A DNA stretch of 52,615 bases from an uncultured Candidatus Melainabacteria bacterium (GTDB lineage: Bacteria; Cyanobacteriota; Vampirovibrionia; Gastranaerophilales; Gastranaerophilaceae), in assembly GCA_934717895.1 (NCBI GenBank), contig CAKUZO010000002.1:1-52615 (forward strand). The letters run 5' to 3'. A model generated the notes under the pieces. That model was not told the origin of the DNA. It did not search any database and saw only the letters and a list, made by a program, of their open reading frames with translations. The position numbers and the translations under genes are program-made. How positions within the stretch are numbered: position 1 is the first letter of the stretch; each line of letters begins with the position of its first letter. This document shows, piece after piece, positions 33,194 through 40,131 of this stretch.

Positions 33194-34027
33194 TTACACC
33201 TCAGAAACAGGTGGCAAGTCAATGCTTTTTAAACGTTGTTCAATACGTCTATACCATTTTAAATGTTGTTTAAATAAAATTTTATAATTAGAGATATCGC
33301 CTTGCGACATTTCTTTAAACTGGTTGTCACAAGTTTCTGTCAAAGCATGTTCCAGATAATGAGTCAATTCTTTTCTGCTTAATTTATCTAACTCATTGTC
33401 TTTGCGAAGTTCAATACGTTTCCCAAATTCAACAATTACTTCCGGTCTGTTATCTCTGAAAAATGTATAATCAACCGCCATTGGAATTAAATTAACTTTT
33501 CCATATCTTTTTACGGCGTTTTCAGCAATATATGCCAATCCTGTCTGAAATTCAATCGGTCTGAAATGAGGAGGTCTAATAATGCCTTGTGGAAAAATGC
33601 AAAGCATGTTTCTCAAATCCCCAACAACATCAACTGAATATTGCAAAGCTTTCATTGCAGATTGCGGAGATTTTTTGTTTACAGAATAAGCACCGCCACG
33701 TCTTAAAAGCGGAAATCTATTCAACTCTTCAACCATTAATCTGATTTCTTTGTGGAAAATTCGGTGAGTAGTGTTATAAAGTACAATTCCGTCCCACCAG
33801 TTGCAGTGTGGCGCAAAAAGGATTGTCGGAACATCTTTTTCTGCTTCAAAATAGTTCTCTTCACCTCGATATCTGAAAGCGTAAAAACGATTTTGGAGCA
33901 TGTTAAAGAAAAACATGCTTGCAACCCATAACCAAAAACGACTTGTCTTTGCCGGTTTAAATTTCTCCTCTTTGTTCCTCAACTTTGTTGGCGGAATGTC
34001 TGAATATAATTGTTCTTTTACTACCAT
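33194..34027 (-). CDS. plsC: 1-acyl-sn-glycerol-3-phosphate acyltransferase (PlsC-like)
   Basis: 277 aa. Lysophospholipid acyltransferase family, with the catalytic H-x4-D motif HCNWWD (H74, D79) and the second block IFPQGIIRPP. A hydrophobic segment at ~31-45 would tether it to the inner membrane. It probably makes phosphatidic acid together with PlsY, encoded at 38418, but the exact acceptor is uncertain because the family is broad. The ATG at 34027 was preferred over 34042, because a promoter -10 ends 6 nt before it and the longer form would begin within the promoter. Confidence 0.82.
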   Translation of the reverse strand: MVVKEQLYSDIPPTKLRNKEEKFKPAKTSRFWLWVASMFFFNMLQNRFYAFRYRGEENYFEAEKDVPTILFAPHCNWWDGIVLYNTTHRIFHKEIRLMVEELNRFPLLRRGGAYSVNKKSPQSAMKALQYSVDVVGDLRNMLCIFPQGIIRPPHFRPIEFQTGLAYIAENAVKRYGKVNLIPMAVDYTFFRDNRPEVIVEFGKRIELRKDNELDKLSRKELTHYLEHALTETCDNQFKEMSQGDISNYKILFKQHLKWYRRIEQRLKSIDLPPVSEV

Positions 34028-34062
34028 ACATGAATTGTACACCGAGAACTAAAATATAGCAA
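34028..34062 (-). promoter_or_regulatory. Predicted leaderless promoter of plsC
   Basis: Minus strand: -35 TTGCTA (34062-34057), a 17-nt spacer, -10 TACAAT (34039-34034), then 6 nt and the ATG at 34027. No Shine-Dalgarno sequence. Confidence 0.62.
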
Positions 34063-34242
34063 ATAGACGAGTAGATAATTTTAAGAAAGATTAACTTTAC
34101 TTGACTTTTTTCTAATGCTTATTTTACCCTTGAAGTATAGAGGAAATGGAGTGAACATCTCCAACTGCTGGCGCAGCCGTAAAAGTCGGAATGCTCAAAA
34201 ATGAATTCGTTTACGCTCAGTTTGAACGAAGTTCTTTTAGAG

Positions 34243-34258
34243 CCTCTTGAAAAAGAGG
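34243..34258 (+). promoter_or_regulatory. Hairpin sequestering the ribosome binding site
   Basis: CCTCTT (34243-34248), a GAAA tetraloop (GNRA type) and AAGAGG (34253-34258) form a perfect 6-bp stem. The AAGAGG is the Shine-Dalgarno sequence of the gene starting at 34267, so folding would hide it. Confidence 0.5.
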
Positions 34259-34266
34259 ATTTTTTA

Positions 34267-34968
34267 ATGTCTTTAACAGCAATACAATCCAATAATTCAA
34301 AAATTGGAACATGTCCGCATGGTCTTCCTTTGGGTTCCTGCCCGATTTGTAACGGAATGGGAAGTGGCGGAGCCAAAAAGGCAGATTTTTCCGCAAAGCC
34401 GGGAGAAATGAGTTGGAATGAATGCGCTGCTATCGGAGCATTCTTGAAAGCTCAAAAAAATGCTAAACTTCAAAAAGAACAAGACGCTCAAAACTTTGCA
34501 AACAATATTCGAGCATTCCAAAATGCACTTATGAATGCCAGTCAAAAACTAGCCAATATCGGAGGTTTTTTATCTTCCACCATGCCTGCAATTGTTGCAA
34601 AACCGGTGAACTTTGTGCTTAACACTGTGCTTGGCGGAGCATTAAAGGCAATTGCGAATATTCCGACAACTATTTCTAATTTAGTCCAAACGGTTCAACA
34701 AAAACTGGCCGATATCTCAGACAAATTAACCGCAATGATAGGCGAACTCAAAGCCTCTATTGAAAAGAAAATTTCGGAAAGTTTTAAAAACTTGAAGAAA
34801 AAAATCAAATCGTTATTCTCAATATTTAATCCAAAAAATACTGATAACGATGAAAAACAGGTTGATGAAACTAAAAAAGCTTTCAAACTAAAAACATTTA
34901 TACACGATTTGTATAAAAAATTAACAGGAAACGAAAAAGATGACACTGACAACGACTCCGCTTCATGA
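34267..34968 (+). CDS. Hypothetical protein with CPHG...CPICNG motif
   Basis: 233 aa, unrecognised. An N-terminal Cys/Gly motif (CPHGLPLGSCPICNGMGSGG) looks like a small zinc-binding knuckle. Residues ~50-90 are a charged helix, ~100-130 contain a hydrophobic stretch (GGFLSSTMPAIVAKPVNFVL), and ~135-195 are a long amphipathic/coiled-coil region (SNLVQTVQQKLADISDKL). The C-terminus is basic and then acidic. The start is placed at 34267, where AAGAGGA lies 7-8 nt upstream; an in-frame ATG at 34201 has none. First gene of an apparent three-gene operon. Confidence 0.65.
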   Translation: MSLTAIQSNNSKIGTCPHGLPLGSCPICNGMGSGGAKKADFSAKPGEMSWNECAAIGAFLKAQKNAKLQKEQDAQNFANNIRAFQNALMNASQKLANIGGFLSSTMPAIVAKPVNFVLNTVLGGALKAIANIPTTISNLVQTVQQKLADISDKLTAMIGELKASIEKKISESFKNLKKKIKSLFSIFNPKNTDNDEKQVDETKKAFKLKTFIHDLYKKLTGNEKDDTDNDSAS

Positions 34969-36433
34969 TGCAGAAACAATACGCCAACAACGGAATTTGA
35001 CCAAGTCGCAAAAACGCACCAACACAGAAACAAAAGAAGGCGTGCTTGTGAATAATTTTATAAAAGATTGTCCCGATTGCTCGCCTAATCTTGATGATAC
35101 TTGCGATACGCTCGTAATTTCAAATAACACGCAAATGCCAAACAGGCTTTATGAGAAAAATATTTCTCCACAAAAAAGTCTTTTGCCGATTAGTGGTTTG
35201 GCTGTCGGGGTAATGGGCACGATTGCACTGCTTTCAAGGTTTATTAGACATAATACAAAAATTAATCTTAAAATTTTTGATGAAAAACGACTTCCGCCGA
35301 CAACGAGAAACGTTGCGATTAACGAAGAAACACATCAGGCTTTATATCAGATGATTCAAAGCCCGACAAACAAGACTATTAGAGCAGGTGTTGGAGTTTT
35401 GGCGCTTACTGCTATGGGATTTATGGGCAAGACATTTTTTGATGGCTTCAAAGAAGTTTGGGTAAAAAAGCGAGAAGCTGATATTCAAAAAAATATGCAA
35501 GAAAAACTTATTAATATCGAAACCCAATCGTTTGCAGGCAAAATGCAGATTACGCGGAGTATGCTTGCAGAAAAAGCGCTAGAATTGAATAATTATTTGA
35601 CAGGACAGCAAAGACCGATGTTAACGAATTTTGGTAGAAGACTTTCATTTAGCGGGCATGAGGTTGCTGAAAAAAAACAGCCAAAAGAAAATTCTCTAAA
35701 CTATTTTTTACTCGGTGCCGGAACGCTTGCTGCTATTGTCGGACTCGGCTTTTGGTCGCTTAAAAATTTGAGCAAAAGCAATAAACATTTGAATAATTTT
35801 ATTAATAAAAAAGAAGAATTGATTAAAAATGTGATAAAACACTCAACAGATGCGACAAAAGAGCAGGACAAAAAGCTTCTAGATGCATATTTTCAGTCGA
35901 TTGATGCGAATGAAAATGTTATCAGAGAGCATTTGAAAGATTTGAGCTGGAACAAAGACGAGGTTGCAGAATTTATACAAAAACTTGTTAAAAAAGCTAA
36001 AACCTCGACGACTTCTGTCAATGCAACGATTGGGGGCGACGGAACTCCAAAACCGGCGTTTTATTCGCATGTAAACGATTACAGAGCGTTTTTTTACAAC
36101 TGGCTTTTGGATACTGACAACGAGCAGTTTAAACAACTTTTCTTTGGCATAACCGGCTTGACGTCGATTAGTTATGGCGGAAAGCTCGCAGGAGATGCGA
36201 TAAAAGAAGTTCAGGTAAAAAAACTGAACGCTCAAACAGAAGTTGATTTGCAAAATCGCCTTGTGTCAACTGAATTGAGAAACTTTAAGTCTAAAAAAGA
36301 CGCCGCAATTCAACCGCTTGTCGATGAATTTTACAAACAGGCTCAAAACGGTAAACCGAAGGAAGAATTGAAAGTTATGGCGGACAATATTTTGTTCGAA
36401 ATCAAAAACGGACCTCCGTTCGTTTACTCATAA
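34940..36433 (+). CDS. Multi-pass membrane protein with internal duplication
   Basis: 497 aa, unrecognised. Hydrophobic segments at ~80-100, ~150-170, ~256-277 and ~393-410. Two similar halves are visible: after segment two, GKTFFDGFKEVWVKKREADIQ..., and after segment four, GGKLAGDAIKEVQVKKLNAQ..., share the pattern KEV.VKK..A....lQ..L...E...F..K, about 250 residues apart. Long soluble helical regions follow each. Its start overlaps the upstream gene by 29 nt in another frame, with AGGAAA upstream, suggesting translational coupling. The function is unknown; a paired membrane-tethered scaffold is one reading. Confidence 0.68.
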   Translation: MTLTTTPLHDAETIRQQRNLTKSQKRTNTETKEGVLVNNFIKDCPDCSPNLDDTCDTLVISNNTQMPNRLYEKNISPQKSLLPISGLAVGVMGTIALLSRFIRHNTKINLKIFDEKRLPPTTRNVAINEETHQALYQMIQSPTNKTIRAGVGVLALTAMGFMGKTFFDGFKEVWVKKREADIQKNMQEKLINIETQSFAGKMQITRSMLAEKALELNNYLTGQQRPMLTNFGRRLSFSGHEVAEKKQPKENSLNYFLLGAGTLAAIVGLGFWSLKNLSKSNKHLNNFINKKEELIKNVIKHSTDATKEQDKKLLDAYFQSIDANENVIREHLKDLSWNKDEVAEFIQKLVKKAKTSTTSVNATIGGDGTPKPAFYSHVNDYRAFFYNWLLDTDNEQFKQLFFGITGLTSISYGGKLAGDAIKEVQVKKLNAQTEVDLQNRLVSTELRNFKSKKDAAIQPLVDEFYKQAQNGKPKEELKVMADNILFEIKNGPPFVYS

Positions 36434-36444
36434 GGAGAATTTAG

Positions 36445-37038
36445 ATGTATAATGTATGTTTAAATCAAAATCAAAATTTGTGGAATATTCAACAGTCACC
36501 TCACCATTTAAGCGAGGCGAGAGTTCATTCTGCCCCTAAGGTTTTTCAGGATAAATTTCAACATCTGCAAAAGCCTTGTCCGATAGTTGATGCCGGTGAT
36601 TCGTTTGAATATAAGCATTGCAAATTGCCGACGAATGACAGAAATTATACTTATGTTGATCCGAATAAGGTAAAGTTTTTTGTAGCACAAAAAGAGGCTG
36701 CTTTGCCATATTTGGGAGATATTTTAAAGCATTCTAATAATGAGGCACAAGTGACAGAAACGCTTTATATTCTGGATAGAATGATTGAGGGTGGAACAAA
36801 GGGTATTGATAAGATGTATCCAATTTTGAGTCGTTTTAATGATACAAAATCACCTAATATTCAGACGTTTTTGGCCGGAATTTACAGAAAAACTTTGGTT
36901 CCTGATGCATTTGGCCCGCTCATCAAGATGCTAATCCAAAACTCGATAAACCCGCAGCCTGCACCATTTGACCCAAATGAAGAAATTGGCGGTGCGATAC
37001 TAGAATATATTGCCGTATTCAAGAGCAAGAAAAATTAA
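36445..37038 (+). CDS. Hypothetical protein with HEAT-like helical domain
   Basis: 197 aa, unrecognised. The first ~75 residues are polar and probably extended. Residues ~85-197 look like paired helices (ALPYLGDILKHSNNEAQVTETLYILDRMIEGG; TFLAGIYRKTLVPDAFGPLIKML) in the style of HEAT repeats, which mediate protein contacts. It begins 11 nt after the duplicated membrane protein with AAGGAG before the ATG, so it belongs to the same operon. Confidence 0.68.
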   Translation: MYNVCLNQNQNLWNIQQSPHHLSEARVHSAPKVFQDKFQHLQKPCPIVDAGDSFEYKHCKLPTNDRNYTYVDPNKVKFFVAQKEAALPYLGDILKHSNNEAQVTETLYILDRMIEGGTKGIDKMYPILSRFNDTKSPNIQTFLAGIYRKTLVPDAFGPLIKMLIQNSINPQPAPFDPNEEIGGAILEYIAVFKSKKN

Positions 37039-37045
37039 ATCAGTT

Positions 37046-37064
37046 TTTTCGTCTTATTCAGAAT
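37046..37064. repeat. Partial inverted copy of the 60-bp repeat
   Basis: TTTTCGTCTTATTCAGAAT is the exact reverse complement of the left arm of the repeat at 32991 (ATTCTGAATAAGACGAAAA). Only this half is present. Confidence 0.6.
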
Positions 37065-37176
37065 CTGGTTATTATATTAATGATATCGGAAGGTTGAAGA
37101 GCTGCAAATTTCTACAACTTGTGACTATTTTTTATGTGGCACTTCAAGTATACACAAGATACAGCTTGCTATAATT

Positions 37177-37974
37177 TTAGTATTTCATTACCCAACCATC
37201 ATTCATAATTCTTGCAGCACAAGCATAGCCAACACTTGATTCCTCAGTGTCACAATTATAAAAAGTATTGGCACCTTTATTAAGATAATAGGTGTATGAA
37301 GTTTCCCAAGAATCACCGCTGAAAAATTTCGCAAATTCAACCCCACCGTATGGATAAAAAGTCCCATCTTGTGCAACTGTATAAGTAAATAAATCTCTAC
37401 CCCAAATATTTGGAGACTTTTTGCCATTCACATCAAAAATTACATCAGCGCATCTATATTGAAGTTTAGTTGAAATAGTCGGATAAGAAGTTTGTACACA
37501 ATTTCTATTTGCAATATAAAAAATTACCCCATTTGGTAATATATAAGTATACATCCCTCTAGAATTAAACTTCGAAATAGAAAAACTGGTAACACCTAAG
37601 TTGGCCGTATATGCAGGCAATTTATAATTCAACCCATTAACACTATATTCACATTCTTTCGAATTATTTGTACAAGATTTTACTCCTTTAAAAGCTTTTT
37701 TTACTGCCTTGTCTAAATTATCATAATATGTTGCATCAATTTTATTTGGGAACAAGCCTGTACACATAAGATCAGAACCTTCACAACCTGAATCAATCAT
37801 TAATTTATTAATTCCGGTTGATAATGTTGAAAGAGTTGCTTTTAATTGATTAACATAGACTTTATTTTTATAATTAGTTATTAATGTTGGCAAAGTCAAT
37901 GCAGCAACAACACCGATAACGCCAAGGGTAATTAGAACTTCGGCAAGGGTAAAAGCGGATTTTTTTGTAACCAA
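37177..37974 (-). CDS. Pilin-like protein; frame separated from its start by a poly-G tract
   Basis: The intact frame from a TTG at 37974 gives 265 aa. It has the type IV pilin/pseudopilin N-terminus KKSAFTLAEVLITLGVIGVVAAL with Glu at position +5 after the expected cleavage before F. A Cys-containing globular domain follows, with YILPNGVIFYIAN, IFDVNGKKSPNIWGRD and a C-terminal VGYACAARIMNDGW. The TTG has no ribosome binding site. Upstream, the same frame stays open to a ten-G run at 38088-38097. A strong Shine-Dalgarno plus ATG at 38122 is out of frame by one base. With nine G a 314-aa protein would be made from 38122. As sequenced, the gene is probably OFF. Confidence 0.7.
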   Translation of the reverse strand: MVTKKSAFTLAEVLITLGVIGVVAALTLPTLITNYKNKVYVNQLKATLSTLSTGINKLMIDSGCEGSDLMCTGLFPNKIDATYYDNLDKAVKKAFKGVKSCTNNSKECEYSVNGLNYKLPAYTANLGVTSFSISKFNSRGMYTYILPNGVIFYIANRNCVQTSYPTISTKLQYRCADVIFDVNGKKSPNIWGRDLFTYTVAQDGTFYPYGGVEFAKFFSGDSWETSYTYYLNKGANTFYNCDTEESSVGYACAARIMNDGWVMKY

Positions 37975-38087
37975 AAACCTAGAAGCTTCACTTCCTAACT
38001 GTTTCGTTGCTTTTGATACAGACTTTGCCCCTTCGCCTCTTGACTCCTTTACTTCTAAATTAGCTACACCGGCAAAATCAGGAGTTA

Positions 38088-38097
38088 CCCCCCCCCC
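38088..38097 (-). repeat. Homopolymeric tract of ten G (minus strand), candidate phase-variation switch
   Basis: Ten consecutive C on the + strand in an AT-rich genome, located between the ATG at 38122 and the pilin-like coding region. Present reading from 38122: MRFIKKCNRGGGNS then TGA. Removing one G joins it to VTPDFAGVANLEV... and onward without a stop into the pilin. Confidence 0.85.
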
Positions 38098-38121
38098 TGT
38101 TACATTTCTTAATAAATCTCA

Positions 38122-38162
38122 TGTCAACTCCTCTCTTTTTCTTATATACAAGGACTATTATA
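38122..38162 (-). promoter_or_regulatory. Start signals of the phase-variable pilin-like gene
   Basis: Minus strand: -10 TATAAT (38162-38157), then AGAGGAG (38134-38128) 5 nt before the ATG at 38122. These are among the best-formed expression signals in the window, yet as sequenced they lead only into a 14-codon frame. Confidence 0.7.
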
Positions 38163-38217
38163 CCCATATACATATATTAGTAATCATGTTTTTAGTTGAA
38201 ATTTACATTTTTACATC

Positions 38218-38418
38218 TTATACAAGCTGAACAATTTCAATATTACTATTTTTCTGCGAAGCATCTTTATTATTGTTCTGCCAGAAGAAAAATCCGACAG
38301 CAATTGCGATAACAAGAATTATTATAAAGAAAATTTTTGTCAAAATCGAAAAAATTTTTCCTATAACAACCAAAAGAATTACTATTCCTAAACCGATTAA
38401 AAGTATCGAAAAATCCAT
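38218..38418 (-). CDS. Small membrane protein downstream of plsY
   Basis: 66 aa. Two hydrophobic stretches (~3-22 and ~28-47) are joined by a basic turn (GKIFSILTK), with a polar tail. It starts inside the plsY stop codon (TAATG), so it is translationally coupled. The family is unknown and a role in membrane lipid metabolism is only suggested by context. Confidence 0.65.
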   Translation of the reverse strand: MDFSILLIGLGIVILLVVIGKIFSILTKIFFIIILVIAIAVGFFFWQNNNKDASQKNSNIEIVQLV

Positions 38419-39023
38419 TATCTCACCTTGTTTTCTTCGCCTTTAATAAGTCTTTGAATATTTGTTCTGTGCAACCAAATTATGTACAAAGCTCCCAAAC
38501 CGCAATATGCGATATACGCAACAGGAGCGTGGAATGCCCACATAATAAACGGTGATAATGCAAGAGCGATAATTGAACCGAGTGATACATATTTAGAAAA
38601 GAAAGTTATAACCGCCCAAATTGCAGCAATAACAAGTCCTACTTGCCAATTCAATGCTAAAATCGTTCCAACGCCTGATGCAACAGATTTTCCGCCCGTA
38701 AATTTTAAGAAAATAGATTTGCTATGTCCTAATATTACAGCAACGGCTGCAAGTACAGGTAAAAGCCCGATTCCTGTAAAAGATTTTGCAAATAACGACG
38801 CCAAAATGACAGGCAATGCGCCTTTGAAAGCGTCCAATAAAAGTGTTATGAAGAACCACTTTTTGCCCATAACTCGTTTAACATTTGTTGCGCCTGTTGA
38901 ACCAGAACCGATTGTTCTGATATCTTCGCCGGTGAATGTTTTTACAATAATATATCCTGTCGGAATTGAACCGATAATATAAGCGCTGATTACCACCGCT
39001 AAAATTTCTATAATTTTTTCCAT
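38418..39023 (-). CDS. plsY: Acyl-phosphate:glycerol-3-phosphate acyltransferase PlsY
   Basis: 201 aa, about five membrane helices. PlsY motifs are GSIPTGYIIVK (motif 1, ~18-28), IGSGSTGATNVKRVMG (~38-53), FKGALPV, and FTGGKSVASGVG (motif 3). It transfers the acyl group from acyl-phosphate to glycerol-3-phosphate, the first step of phospholipid synthesis, with PlsC acting next. GGAGAG precedes the ATG. Confidence 0.95.
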   Translation of the reverse strand: MEKIIEILAVVISAYIIGSIPTGYIIVKTFTGEDIRTIGSGSTGATNVKRVMGKKWFFITLLLDAFKGALPVILASLFAKSFTGIGLLPVLAAVAVILGHSKSIFLKFTGGKSVASGVGTILALNWQVGLVIAAIWAVITFFSKYVSLGSIIALALSPFIMWAFHAPVAYIAYCGLGALYIIWLHRTNIQRLIKGEENKVR

Positions 39024-39094
39024 AGTCTCTCCTTATTCACAAATTATAACAAGGATATTGTAATAATTCAAGAATATATTATAATGTATATGTA

Positions 39095-39907
39095 ATGAAA
39101 AAGATTTTGGCACTGTTAATATGTTTTCAAATCCTTGCACTACCTGTGTTTGCGGAATACGATTTTTCTGACGAAGCACAGGCGGAGTTTGACAGAAATA
39201 AAAATCAGCATACAAATGTTCAACCTGCTGATTTTACAAAAAAGCGAAATCGATCAGAAATTAAAAACAAACAACAAAGCGAAATCCTTCTTCCTGTTGA
39301 AACGGGAAATATAAAGAATAACGCTTTTACACCACCTCAACAAAATCTGCCTTTGAACGGTTATGTCACAAATATTCCGGCTGGGACAGTTTTTAATGTA
39401 ACATTTGATTCCGGCATAAGTTCAGGAAGTTTGGAGAAAAACGATAGGCTGACTGTGCGTTTGACAGAAGATTTTCGGTATAATGGGCAATTAATTGCGC
39501 CTGCCGGAAGTCTTGTTTACGGAGCTGCAACAGATGCCCAAAATGCGGGATTGGCTTATGGAAGTGGTATGATTGAGATAAGTTTTAACGAGATTTTAAC
39601 TCCGGAAGGTAGCCAGATAGCGATTTCTACCGAAAAAGTTTACCTAAAAGCCCAAAGTGAACGTGCGCAAAAAATGACACGTGACGTTTTGGTTGGTGCA
39701 ATCGGCAGTATGCTTGTGGGGGCGGCATTGACGGCACTTGGCGGAGGAGATGATTGGGGTAGAAATATGGCTACATTTGCAAGTATAGGTGCTGTCGGGG
39801 GAGGCTTGCGTGGTACAATGCAGCGAGGAAAAGAAGCACAAATCCCTGATGGCACAACAATTCAGGTAATACTTGCGGAGCCAATAACTGGTTTTGGAAG
39901 AATATAA
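39095..39907 (+). CDS. Exported protein with VirB10/TrbI-like beta domain
   Basis: 270 aa. A signal peptide is clear (MKKILALLICFQILALPVFA). After a polar stretch, residues ~95-185 (PAGTVFNVTFDSGISSGSL ... LIAPAGSLVYGAATDA ... ISFNEILTPEGSQI) resemble the C-terminal beta-barrel of VirB10/TrbI proteins. A Gly/Ala-rich hydrophobic segment follows at ~195-235 (VGAIGSMLVGAALTALGGG), then a last beta strand. The VirB10 similarity is by pattern only and no other type IV secretion gene is present. The -10 TATAAT at 39080-39085 ends 9 nt before the ATG and no Shine-Dalgarno is seen, so the leader is at most ~3 nt. Confidence 0.65.
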   Translation: MKKILALLICFQILALPVFAEYDFSDEAQAEFDRNKNQHTNVQPADFTKKRNRSEIKNKQQSEILLPVETGNIKNNAFTPPQQNLPLNGYVTNIPAGTVFNVTFDSGISSGSLEKNDRLTVRLTEDFRYNGQLIAPAGSLVYGAATDAQNAGLAYGSGMIEISFNEILTPEGSQIAISTEKVYLKAQSERAQKMTRDVLVGAIGSMLVGAALTALGGGDDWGRNMATFASIGAVGGGLRGTMQRGKEAQIPDGTTIQVILAEPITGFGRI

Positions 39908-40131
39908 GTGTTTTGTCGCTAGAACTTGAAGTTTTATAAGAATACATATTGATTTAAATTATTTTATTTTATTTTTATTTTTTTTGATAGCCTTTGAGGT
40001 AATATTTATATTTGTATTGAATATTAATATTTTGTGTTAAGACATGTTACAATTGGGCTGGATATTTTAAAGTTTTTGCATAAAAAGTCCGTAATACAAT
40101 ATGAACGTTACTACGAAAGGAATGTAAATCA

